NCBI GenBank assembly: GCA_021323255.1
Contig: JAJTCL010000030.1
Span: 1-13,600 of the forward strand
Source of the DNA: Propionibacteriaceae bacterium
Lineage (GTDB): Bacteria; Actinomycetota; Actinomycetes; Propionibacteriales; Propionibacteriaceae
Length of the DNA stretch: 13,600 nucleotides
Direction: 5' to 3'
A program made the translations under genes and the position numbers. The first letter of the stretch is position 1; each line of letters begins with the position of its first letter. The notes beneath the pieces were generated by a model. It made no database searches, was not told where the DNA came from, and saw only the letters and a list, made by a program, of their open reading frames with translations. This document shows, one piece after another, positions 7,232 through 13,600 of this stretch.

Positions 7232-7261
7232 TTGACTATGCTCGAATGCATGTTCGATTAT
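7232..7261 (+). promoter_or_regulatory. SOS promoter of the imuA'-imuB-dnaE2 cassette
   Basis: TTGACT (7232-7237) and GATTAT (7256-7261) are separated by 18 bp. The predicted start site lies 6-8 bases downstream, on GTG 7268. The LexA box fills most of the spacer and overlaps the -10, so bound LexA would block RNA polymerase. Confidence 0.65.
7242..7257 (+). promoter_or_regulatory. LexA-binding SOS box
   Basis: TCGAATGCATGTTCGA matches the actinobacterial SOS box TCGAAC-N4-GTTCGA at 11 of the 12 fixed positions; T replaces C at position 6. Its place between -35 and -10 and just before imuA' is what is expected for damage-inducible control of the mutasome. Confidence 0.93.
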
Positions 7262-7267
7262 GAGAGA

Positions 7268-7924
7268 GTGTCATCACAACCCACTCCTAGCCGCATCCAT
7301 GAGCTGCAGCAGCGTGTCCAGCGGATGCAGGGATCAGCGATTTCGCGGTCCCTGGAGTCGGTCCCGGGCCTGTCGGGAGTCATTCAGCTCAGGACTGGTG
7401 AGGCGTACGCGGTGGACAGTCCGAGCCTGGCGATGGCCTTGGCCGCGGGTCCCTCACAGGCTGGAGAGTGGATTGGCATTGTGGGAGCTCCCGATCTCGG
7501 ACTGGAGGCAGCAGCAGGATTCGGAATCGATCTCGAGCGGACTGTGGTGGTGCCGCGACCCGGTGAGCTTTGGCTGAGCGTGACAGCTGGTCTGCTCGAT
7601 GTGGCCTCCATGGTGATCGTGAAACCTCCCGTACCTGCTAGCGCCCAGCAGGCAGAACGGCTGAAGGCAAGGCTCCGGATGAAGGATGCAGCCTTGGTGT
7701 GCTGGGGTGAGTGGCCAAGATCCGAGGCAACGCTGACCCTCACCGAATCCTCCTGGCACGGGCTGGGGCGCGGACATGGCCGGCTTACTGCTCGCAGCGT
7801 TGTGGTCTCGGTTCGCCAGGGCGGAGCGGTCCGTCGCATACAGCTCTGGCTGCCAGGACTCGACCAGCAAATAGCCGAGCTTGATCACGTCGTGGTACCA
7901 CTCGCGATGGCCCAGGCGGGGTGA
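7268..7924 (+). CDS. imuA': ImuA' mutasome accessory protein (RecA-fold, no Walker A)
   Basis: The 218-residue protein corresponds to mycobacterial ImuA' (Rv3395c), which works with ImuB and DnaE2 in damage-induced mutagenesis. It opens with a helical I-H-E-L-Q-Q-R-V-Q-R-M and continues with the alternating hydrophobic strands of a degenerate RecA-like domain (E-W-I-G-I-V-G-A-P-D-L-G, V-V-V-P-R-P-G-E-L-W). I see no GxxxxGK[ST] motif, so ATP binding is doubtful, as in the rest of the family. GTG 7268 is chosen because the upstream in-frame ATG codons (7238, 7250) lie within the promoter and SOS box and would not be in the mRNA. GTG 7268 coincides with the expected transcription start, so translation is probably leaderless. 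The TGA is 3 bp before imuB. Confidence 0.87.
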   Translation: MSSQPTPSRIHELQQRVQRMQGSAISRSLESVPGLSGVIQLRTGEAYAVDSPSLAMALAAGPSQAGEWIGIVGAPDLGLEAAAGFGIDLERTVVVPRPGELWLSVTAGLLDVASMVIVKPPVPASAQQAERLKARLRMKDAALVCWGEWPRSEATLTLTESSWHGLGRGHGRLTARSVVVSVRQGGAVRRIQLWLPGLDQQIAELDHVVVPLAMAQAG

Positions 7925-7927
7925 GAC

Positions 7928-9511
7928 ATGACCGTCACGAAACCGGATGGTCGGCAGAGTGAGGTGAGCTTTCATGGCGAGCAATCGGGCACTCCGAAGA
8001 GGCAACTCGTCATTTGGTGCCCCGATTGGCCAGTGGTTGCAGCGGCGACACAGCTGGGCTTGAGTTTGCAGTTGCCGCTCGCCGTTTTCGATCGCGGTGA
8101 GGTGTTCGCCTGCTCAGCCATGGCCAGGGTGGAAGGTGTCCGTCGTGGCATGCGACGCCGTGACGCGTCCGCACGTTGCCCTGAGTTGACCGTTCTGGAG
8201 CGAAACACCGCGAGCGAGATCCGGACCTTCGAGGACGTGTTGTCGGCGATCGAGGAGATTTCTGCAGGCGTGGCACCAGTAAGACCCGGACTGTGCGCAC
8301 TTCGCGTGCCTAGCCGCTTCTATGGCGGTGAAAAAGAGGCTGCCGCCGTAGTCGCTGAGCATCTGGTCGGTGCCGGGGTCTGGGATTTCCGGATTGGGAT
8401 CGCGGACGGCATCTTCGCGGCAGAACATGCTGCGCGCCGGGCAGCATCTCAGGATTGCTGGATCATCGCCCGTGGTGGCTCGGCGGTGTTTCTGGCGGCC
8501 TTGCCGATCGGTGTCTTGGAGAACGCTGAGCTGGTCACCCTGCTGCGCCAGCTGGGCATCCGCAGTCTGGGAGATTTTGCGGCATTGGCCGCCCGTGATG
8601 TGCTCACTCGCTTTGGCCGAGAAGGCGCGTTATTCCATCGCCTGGCACGCGGACTAGACAACCAGCCAGTCCTCTCCCGGCGGCCACCTCTCGATATGAA
8701 CCAGCAAGTGTCGTTCACTCCTGCGCTGGAAACGGTCGAACCGATTGTGTTCAGCACTCGGCAGACTGCCGAAAGGCTGGTTGCTGAGCTTGCCCACCAC
8801 GGCCTGGTCTGCACTGAGGTTCGCATTGAGGTGGTAACCGAGGGCGGCTGGACCGGATCACGAGTCTGGGCACACTCGCGCTGGTTCGCGGCCAGTGACC
8901 TGATCGATCGGATCTACTGGCAGTTGCAGGGTGATCCCGCCCGAGAGCCGGTATGCGAATTACGGCTACTGCCTGAGTCGGTCGAATCACTGGCTGATCA
9001 TGGTGAGGGCCTGTGGGGGAGCGCGCTGAACGAGCATGTAGAGCGGGGAATCGCTCGACTGCAGGGCATGCTCGGTCCTGAGGAAGTGCTGGCTCCCTGC
9101 CTGCAGGGTGGGCGCAATCCGCGGGATCGTCAGTTGCTTAGTCCCTGGGGCGAGCGGCGGCCGCCGCAACGCAATCCACAGCTGCCGTGGCCAGGCACCA
9201 TCCCACCGCCGGCTCCGGCTCGGGTCTTCTCCACTCCTGTGCCGACGGTCGTGCTGAGTGAGGACCGCAGACCGGTGAAAGTCACCAGTCGCGGGCTGAT
9301 GACCGCTGCACCCGCTTTTGTCAGTATCGGCGAGGAGGCTGAGCTGATGCCGGTCGATGCATGGGCAGGTCCTTGGCCAGTTGATGAGCTGTGGTGGGAT
9401 CCAGCGCAGGCACGTCAGGTCGCCAGATTCCAGGTCACCGGTGTCGACGGCAGCGCCTGGTTGCTGGTCGTAGAGAACGACCAGTGGTGGACCGAGGCCC
9501 GTTATGACTGA
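7928..9511 (+). CDS. imuB: ImuB, inactive Y-family polymerase homologue (mutasome scaffold)
   Basis: This 527-residue protein has the Y-family DNA polymerase layout but not its chemistry. The first motif reads V-I-W-C-P-D-W-P-V-V-A-A (28-39), placing Pro32 where active enzymes have the first catalytic aspartate. The usual S-x-D-E motif is replaced by P-G-L-C in V-R-P-G-L-C-A-L. The ImuB landmarks R-F-Y-G-G-E-K, R-I-G-I-A-D-G and the helix-hairpin-helix R-Q-L-G-I-R-S-L-G-D-F-A follow. The C-terminal region has L-Q-G-M-L-G-P-E-E-V, a proline-rich linker and a tail ending W-T-E-A-R-Y-D. In mycobacteria ImuB links DnaE2 and ImuA' to the beta clamp through a Q-L-P-L-W-G motif; at the matching place here is G-E-G-L-W-G (359-364), lacking the glutamine. 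ATG 7928 follows imuA' after 3 bp and its Shine-Dalgarno is weak, so translational coupling is likely. Confidence 0.93.
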   Translation: MTVTKPDGRQSEVSFHGEQSGTPKRQLVIWCPDWPVVAAATQLGLSLQLPLAVFDRGEVFACSAMARVEGVRRGMRRRDASARCPELTVLERNTASEIRTFEDVLSAIEEISAGVAPVRPGLCALRVPSRFYGGEKEAAAVVAEHLVGAGVWDFRIGIADGIFAAEHAARRAASQDCWIIARGGSAVFLAALPIGVLENAELVTLLRQLGIRSLGDFAALAARDVLTRFGREGALFHRLARGLDNQPVLSRRPPLDMNQQVSFTPALETVEPIVFSTRQTAERLVAELAHHGLVCTEVRIEVVTEGGWTGSRVWAHSRWFAASDLIDRIYWQLQGDPAREPVCELRLLPESVESLADHGEGLWGSALNEHVERGIARLQGMLGPEEVLAPCLQGGRNPRDRQLLSPWGERRPPQRNPQLPWPGTIPPPAPARVFSTPVPTVVLSEDRRPVKVTSRGLMTAAPAFVSIGEEAELMPVDAWAGPWPVDELWWDPAQARQVARFQVTGVDGSAWLLVVENDQWWTEARYD

Positions 9512-9516
9512 GTTGA

Positions 9517-9627
9517 ATTGCTCGCTCCGCTCGCTGCAGATCGCGCTCGAACCCGATGTTGTCGTCGTCGCTCGCAGACAAAAAGCGTGTCCGCTCGCTC
9601 CTCCTCCATCCATCGGCGCGCGATCTG
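9517..9627. repeat. dispersed structured repeat, copy B (about 111 bp), between imuB and dnaE2
   Basis: Second copy of the element at 5600-5716, in the same orientation. Outer arms 9537-9546 (CAGATCGCGC) and 9618-9627 (GCGCGATCTG) pair over all 10 bp even though three pairs differ from copy A. The inner stem pairs 9574-9579 with 9589-9594, with one A-C mismatch on the plus strand that becomes a G-U wobble in a minus-strand RNA. It begins 5 bases after the imuB stop and ends 48 bases before the dnaE2 start, filling most of the spacer. I see no SOS box inside it: TCGAAC-N5-GTTGTC at 9547-9563 has the wrong spacing and a broken right half. Confidence 0.8.
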
Positions 9628-9644
9628 AGTTTGCGGTGAGTCAG

Positions 9645-9667
9645 CGCGCAATGCGCGAGCAGGGAGG
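9645..9667 (+). promoter_or_regulatory. small hairpin and Shine-Dalgarno before dnaE2
   Basis: CGCGC (9645-9649) and GCGCG (9653-9657) can close a three-base loop. Five bases later GGGAGG (9662-9667) forms a good ribosome binding site eight bases before GTG 9676. The hairpin ends too early to cover the binding site, so any effect on translation is a guess. The binding site supports GTG 9676 as the start. Confidence 0.55.
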
Positions 9668-9675
9668 CCAAATAA

Positions 9676-12600
9676 GTGGGCTGGAATAATCCGCCGATCT
9701 CCTGGCGGGAGCTGGAGCGCCGGATGTCTGGACGGCCCATGCCAGACAACTCTGCGGACAATCCCGAAGGCGACAGCGCACCGGGATATTCGCACAAACG
9801 GCCCGCATACGAGCCGGATGAGCAGTTGGTCAAACGTCCAACCGGTCCGGTGGTGCCGTACGCGGAGTTGCACTGTCACAGCAACTTCAGCTTCCTGGAC
9901 GGGGTGAGCGATCCCGAGGAACTGATCGAGGAGGCAGTTCGACTCGGACTGGACGCGCTGGCGATCACTGATCACGACGGCTTCTACGCAGCTTCCCGCA
10001 TCGCCGAGGCGGCACTCGCGTATGACCTGCGTACCCTCTACGGCGCCGAGCTGTCCCTTGGACTCACCACGCCACAGAACGGAGTGGCAGATCCAGAAGG
10101 CCAGCATCTCCTCGTGCTCGCTCGGGGTGTCGAGGGATATCACCAACTCGCCGGAGCCATCACCGAAGCCCAGCTGAGGGGCGATGAGAAGGGACGTCCC
10201 AGCTATCTGGAGGAGGAACTGGCGGCGCAGGCGAGCGACAACTGGATGATCTTGACCGGCTGCCGCAAGGGCGCCGTACGGCAGGCACTGGTCACTTCCG
10301 GCCGGGCAGCGGCAGCCGCCGAGCTGGACCGGCTGACGGCACAGTTCGGCCGTGATCATGTCGTGGTCGAGCTGATCGATCATGGATTGCCGACCGACTC
10401 CGATCTCAATGACGTTCTCATCAGCTTGGCCCGTGATCACAACTTGCCGGCGGTGGCGACCAACAACGTGCACTTCGCAACGCCTGACGGTGGTCGTCTC
10501 GGTGCCGCCCTGGCTGCGGTGCGCGCACGCAGAAGCCTGTCCGACATGGATGGCTGGCTGTCCGGACCCGGTGCTCATCTGCGGTCAGGGGCGGAGATGG
10601 CACAGATCTTCGCCCGCTATCCCGGTGTCGTGGCGCGGACTGTCGAGATTGCCGACCAGTGCGCTTTCAACCTCAGGTTGGCCAAGCCGCGGCTCCCCAA
10701 ACTGGATGTGCCAGAGGGTGAAACACCGATCAGCTGGTTACGGGAGCTGACCCGCCAAGGTGCGGACGAGCGCTACGCGCACATCCGAGACGAAGCAGAG
10801 GAGCGGCTGCGCAAAGAGCTGGCAGTGATTGAGGAGAAAGACTTCCCTGGCTACTTCCTGATCGTGCACGACATGGTGAAGTTCGCACGTGACAACAAGA
10901 TCCTCTGCCAAGGCAGGGGGTCAGCGGCCAATTCGGTTGTCTGCTACGTGCTCGGCATCACTGCTGTGGACCCCATCGCATTCAAGCTGCCCTTCGAGCG
11001 TTTCTTGTCGGCAACCCGAGATGAAGAGCCGGACATCGACGTCGACTTTGACTCTGACCGGCGCGAGGAGGTGATCCAGGAGGTGTATCGCCGCTATGGG
11101 CGCCGAAACGCGGCCCAGGTGGCCAACGTGATCAGTTACCGGCCGAGGTCTGCGGTTCGCGACATGGCGAAGGCACTCGGCTACTCCACCGGCCAACAGG
11201 ACGCCTGGTCCAAGCAGATCGATTCCTGGGGGACGCTTCCGATCAGTGAGACCGAAGATGATCATGGGCGCGCGGCGACCGCCGTGGCGCTGGACCACCA
11301 GATTCCGGATCATGTTGTGAATTTGGCCGAGCAGCTGCTGAAGGCGCCACGCCACCTTGGCATTCACTCCGGCGGCATGGTGCTGACCGAGCGGCCGGTA
11401 GGAGAAGTCTGTCCGATCGAGCGCGGCCGGATGGACAACCGGACCGTTCTGCAGTGGGACAAGGACAGCTGCGCATGGATGGGACTGGTGAAGTTCGACT
11501 TCCTGGGCCTAGGCATCCTGGCCGCCATCCAGTACACCCTCGATCTGGTAGCGGCGAGGGTGGGGGAGCGCTGGACGCTGGACAGCATGCCCAAAGAGGA
11601 GGCTGGGGTCTACGACATGTTGTGTCGTGCCGACTCGATTGGGGTCTTTCAGGTCGAGAGCCGGGCTCAAGTCGGCACCCTGCCGCGACTGCTGCCCCGC
11701 CGGTTTTATGACCTGGTGATCGAAGTCGCTCTGATTCGTCCGGGGCCGATCCAGGGTGGCGCTGTGCATCCCTACATTCGACGGGCGATGGGCCGGGAGG
11801 AGGTCACCTACCTGCATCCGGCCCTGGAGCCGGTGCTGGAGCGGACCAAGGGTGTGCCGTTGTTCCAGGAGCAACTGATGCAGATCGCGATGGCGGTAGG
11901 CGGCTGCACCGGCGATGACGCCGATCTGCTCCGCCGGGCCATGGGGTCCAAGCGAGGCGTGGAGAAGATCGAACGACTCAAGGACAAGCTCTACGCGGGT
12001 ATGGCATCCAACGGGATTACCGGTGCCTTAGCTGACGACATCTACAGCCGGATCCAGGCTTTCGCCAACTTCGGATTCGCCGAAAGCCACGCGATCAGCT
12101 TTGCCTTGTTGGTCTACGCCTCCTCCTGGCTCAAGTTGCACTATCCGGGAGCCTTTCTTGCCGGATTGCTGAGGGCACAGCCGATGGGGTTCTACTCCCC
12201 GCAGTCGTTGGTCGCTGATGCGCGCCGGCACGGCGTAGCGGTACTGCGTCCCGACATCATGCAATCCGAGGTTGATGCCGATCTTGAATCGGTCAATCCC
12301 GAGCGCAGTGGTCCAACAGGTCTTGACAGCTGTCTGCAGCGTGTTCAACTCGAGGTAGGGCCCTTCGTTCGGTCGGCTCCAGACCGAACGGTTGAACATC
12401 GTCGCGACGGCAACTTCGCGGTCCGACTAGGACTCAGTGAGGTGCAAGGTATTGGCCGCGAGCTGGCCAAGCGGATTGTCCTGGAGCGCCGGTGGGAGAC
12501 GTTCTCCGATATCAACGACGTAACACGCCGGGCAGGGCTCACGGTCCCGCAGGCCGAAGCTCTGGCCACTGCTGGAGCCTTCGACTGCTTCGGACTGTCC

Positions 12601-13134
12601 CGTCGCCAGGCGCTCTGGAATGCCGGATACGCCGATAACGACCAAACCCTGCCGGGCTCTGCCATTGATGCCACCCCGCCTGCCCTGCCGGGAATGAGCG
12701 AGGTGGAGCTGACTTTGGCCGACTTGTGGGCCACCCGTATTTCCCCGGATGATCATCCGGTGCAGCACTTGCGTCCGGTGCTCGATGATCATGATGTGGT
12801 GCCGATTGGTCAGCTTGGTGCCGCGTACGCGGAACGTCGGGTGCAGGTGGCCGGGATGGTGACCCACCGGCAGCGTCCCTCTACGGCAGGCGGTGTCACC
12901 TTCCTCAATCTTGAGGACGAGACCGGCATGCTCAACGTGGTCTGTTCCACCGAGCTTTGGAGGCGTTTTGGCAGAGTCGGCCGCAATGCCTCAGGCATGA
13001 TCATTCGCGGCAGAGTGGAGCACAGTGACGGAGTGACCAACCTGGTCGCCGAACGGCTCCAGCCGTTGAGCTCGGTCTATCCCGAGGCCAGGGGCATTCT
13101 GCCGTCCCGGCATCGGTCCCGTGACTTCCGTTAA
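9676..13134 (+). CDS. dnaE2: error-prone DNA polymerase DnaE2
   Basis: This 1152-residue C-family polymerase performs error-prone synthesis across DNA lesions. The start M-G-W-x-N-x-P-x-S-W-x-E-x-E-R is the DnaE2 signature and fixes GTG 9676. The PHP domain spans about 60-300, with H66-C-H68 and I-T-D-H-D-G. The glycine/serine block G-R-G-S-A-A-N-S precedes the catalytic P-D-I-D-V-D (452-457); the third aspartate is Asp608 in K-F-D-F-L-G-L. A helix-hairpin-helix (V-Q-G-I-G, 923-927) and an OB fold (about 1056-1130) close the protein. Between about 872 and 915 there is a low-conservation stretch that I do not recall from the M. tuberculosis enzyme; it is encoded by palindrome-rich DNA. The gene belongs to the SOS cassette with imuA' and imuB, but has no SOS box of its own in the 164-bp spacer. 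Confidence 0.96.
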   Translation: MGWNNPPISWRELERRMSGRPMPDNSADNPEGDSAPGYSHKRPAYEPDEQLVKRPTGPVVPYAELHCHSNFSFLDGVSDPEELIEEAVRLGLDALAITDHDGFYAASRIAEAALAYDLRTLYGAELSLGLTTPQNGVADPEGQHLLVLARGVEGYHQLAGAITEAQLRGDEKGRPSYLEEELAAQASDNWMILTGCRKGAVRQALVTSGRAAAAAELDRLTAQFGRDHVVVELIDHGLPTDSDLNDVLISLARDHNLPAVATNNVHFATPDGGRLGAALAAVRARRSLSDMDGWLSGPGAHLRSGAEMAQIFARYPGVVARTVEIADQCAFNLRLAKPRLPKLDVPEGETPISWLRELTRQGADERYAHIRDEAEERLRKELAVIEEKDFPGYFLIVHDMVKFARDNKILCQGRGSAANSVVCYVLGITAVDPIAFKLPFERFLSATRDEEPDIDVDFDSDRREEVIQEVYRRYGRRNAAQVANVISYRPRSAVRDMAKALGYSTGQQDAWSKQIDSWGTLPISETEDDHGRAATAVALDHQIPDHVVNLAEQLLKAPRHLGIHSGGMVLTERPVGEVCPIERGRMDNRTVLQWDKDSCAWMGLVKFDFLGLGILAAIQYTLDLVAARVGERWTLDSMPKEEAGVYDMLCRADSIGVFQVESRAQVGTLPRLLPRRFYDLVIEVALIRPGPIQGGAVHPYIRRAMGREEVTYLHPALEPVLERTKGVPLFQEQLMQIAMAVGGCTGDDADLLRRAMGSKRGVEKIERLKDKLYAGMASNGITGALADDIYSRIQAFANFGFAESHAISFALLVYASSWLKLHYPGAFLAGLLRAQPMGFYSPQSLVADARRHGVAVLRPDIMQSEVDADLESVNPERSGPTGLDSCLQRVQLEVGPFVRSAPDRTVEHRRDGNFAVRLGLSEVQGIGRELAKRIVLERRWETFSDINDVTRRAGLTVPQAEALATAGAFDCFGLSRRQALWNAGYADNDQTLPGSAIDATPPALPGMSEVELTLADLWATRISPDDHPVQHLRPVLDDHDVVPIGQLGAAYAERRVQVAGMVTHRQRPSTAGGVTFLNLEDETGMLNVVCSTELWRRFGRVGRNASGMIIRGRVEHSDGVTNLVAERLQPLSSVYPEARGILPSRHRSRDFR
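12342..12398. repeat. nested inverted repeat inside dnaE2
   Basis: TGTTCAAC (12342-12349) pairs with GTTGAACA (12391-12398), and CGTTCGGTC (12366-12374) pairs with GACCGAACG (12382-12390) across a 7-base loop. The right arms are contiguous; the left arms are separated by 16 bases containing the palindrome AGGGCCCT. Just upstream lies the 10-bp palindrome GACAGCTGTC (12325-12334). All are in frame with dnaE2 and cause no stop. Confidence 0.6.
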
Positions 13135-13600
13135 GGACCTTGAGATGTGTGGGGGTTCTGTTGCGGATACGTGTTGTCTGGGGTCGGAGTTGCCGGGATC
13201 GGGTCGTACTTCGCTCCAGCCGGGGAGCTCGGCAACAATGCGAAGATCATGATGATCAGGCCTCCTAGGTAGGGGAGGAGAAACAGCAGTGCGACAAGCC
13301 CGCTGTATCCCCCGTCGTGTAGCCGACGGACGGTCACTGCCAGCGTGGGCAGCAGAATTCCGAGAAAGAAAACCGTGAACAAAATGAGCAGCGGCATCGC
13401 GAGCAATCCCGGAGTCCGACCTCCGTCACGCGAGGTCGCCATGCCGACGGCAAAAGTCACCAGACCGAGCACCAGGTAGATGACGAAGGTGAACAGCGTC
13501 CACCACCAGTACTCGCTGCGACTGGCGCGACCAGTGAACGTCGCGTACTTCTTGAAGCCCCGTTTGACAGCATCGATGAAACCGATGCCGTAATGCGGCA
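13131..13600 (-). CDS. DUF805 membrane protein (5' end outside window)
   Basis: The frame enters from the right edge and ends at a TAA read from 13133 to 13131, giving about 155 visible residues. The DUF805 pattern is clear: K-Y-A-T-F-T-G-R-A-S-R-S-E-Y-W-W-W near the N-terminus, several hydrophobic helices, and R-R-L-H-D-G-G-Y-S-G between helices. After the last helix comes a Pro/Thr/Asn-rich soluble tail of about 30 residues. The GTG at 13472 is internal, because the family's conserved N-terminal block lies upstream of it. Function is unknown; the family is a small integral membrane protein group, sometimes linked to stress or phage-like genes. Its stop interlocks with that of dnaE2 in TTAA. 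Confidence 0.92.
   Translation of the reverse strand, partial: PHYGIGFIDAVKRGFKKYATFTGRASRSEYWWWTLFTFVIYLVLGLVTFAVGMATSRDGGRTPGLLAMPLLILFTVFFLGILLPTLAVTVRRLHDGGYSGLVALLFLLPYLGGLIIMIFALLPSSPAGAKYDPIPATPTPDNTYPQQNPHTSQGP

Noticed and set aside
9547..9563. SOS-box-like TCGAAC and GTTGTC before dnaE2
   Set aside because: Spacing is five instead of four bases and the right half is GTTGTC rather than GTTCGA. It lies in a poorly conserved part of the repeat and is absent from copy A.
9502..10578. Long minus-strand open frame (358 codons) opposite dnaE2
   Set aside because: It is antisense to the conserved PHP domain of DnaE2; its composition is the arginine-rich pattern expected from the complement of a high-GC gene, and it shows no domain.

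Overview
The window is about 13.6 kb of high-GC DNA from an actinomycete. The evidence is the SOS box of the mycobacterial/actinobacterial type (TCGAAy-N4-GTTCGA), an ImuA'/ImuB/DnaE2 mutasome, many GTG starts, apparently leaderless genes, and a penicillin-binding lipoprotein like those of Actinobacteria. I would guess a member of the Propionibacteriales, but the sequence does not prove the family. Left part (1-1540, + strand): the 3' end of a ComM-type Mg-chelatase-like AAA+ gene, followed 4 bp later by dprA. These are the DNA-uptake/recombination pair usually found together. Facing them (1561-3540, - strand) is a class B penicillin-binding lipoprotein. Its GTG start lies only 45 bp from the divergent start of a small two-helix membrane protein of unknown role (3586-4227, +). 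Middle (4315-6503): an ATP-grasp ligase-like protein of unknown substrate (+) converges with a trans-aconitate 2-methyltransferase (tam, -). The gap between them holds copy A of an about 115-bp dispersed repeat, which also supplies the last ten codons and the stop of tam. Upstream of tam on the same strand is a small HNH endonuclease (6667-7116, -), with a strong inverted repeat between the two. Right part (7232-13134, +): an SOS-controlled translesion-mutagenesis cassette, imuA'-imuB-dnaE2. A LexA box sits between the -35 and -10 of a promoter whose predicted start coincides with the GTG of imuA', so the message is probably leaderless. imuB follows after 3 bp. dnaE2 follows after 164 bp, a gap occupied mostly by copy B of the same repeat, and I find no second SOS box there. 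ImuB lacks the catalytic acidic residues and acts as a scaffold; DnaE2 retains the polymerase aspartates. The window ends with a DUF805 membrane protein (-, 5' end outside), whose stop codon interlocks with that of dnaE2 in the tetranucleotide TTAA. The most interesting structure is the repeat pair. The two copies have diverged, yet three of the ten outer stem base pairs have changed on both sides so that pairing is kept. This suggests selection for a folded RNA or DNA hairpin.
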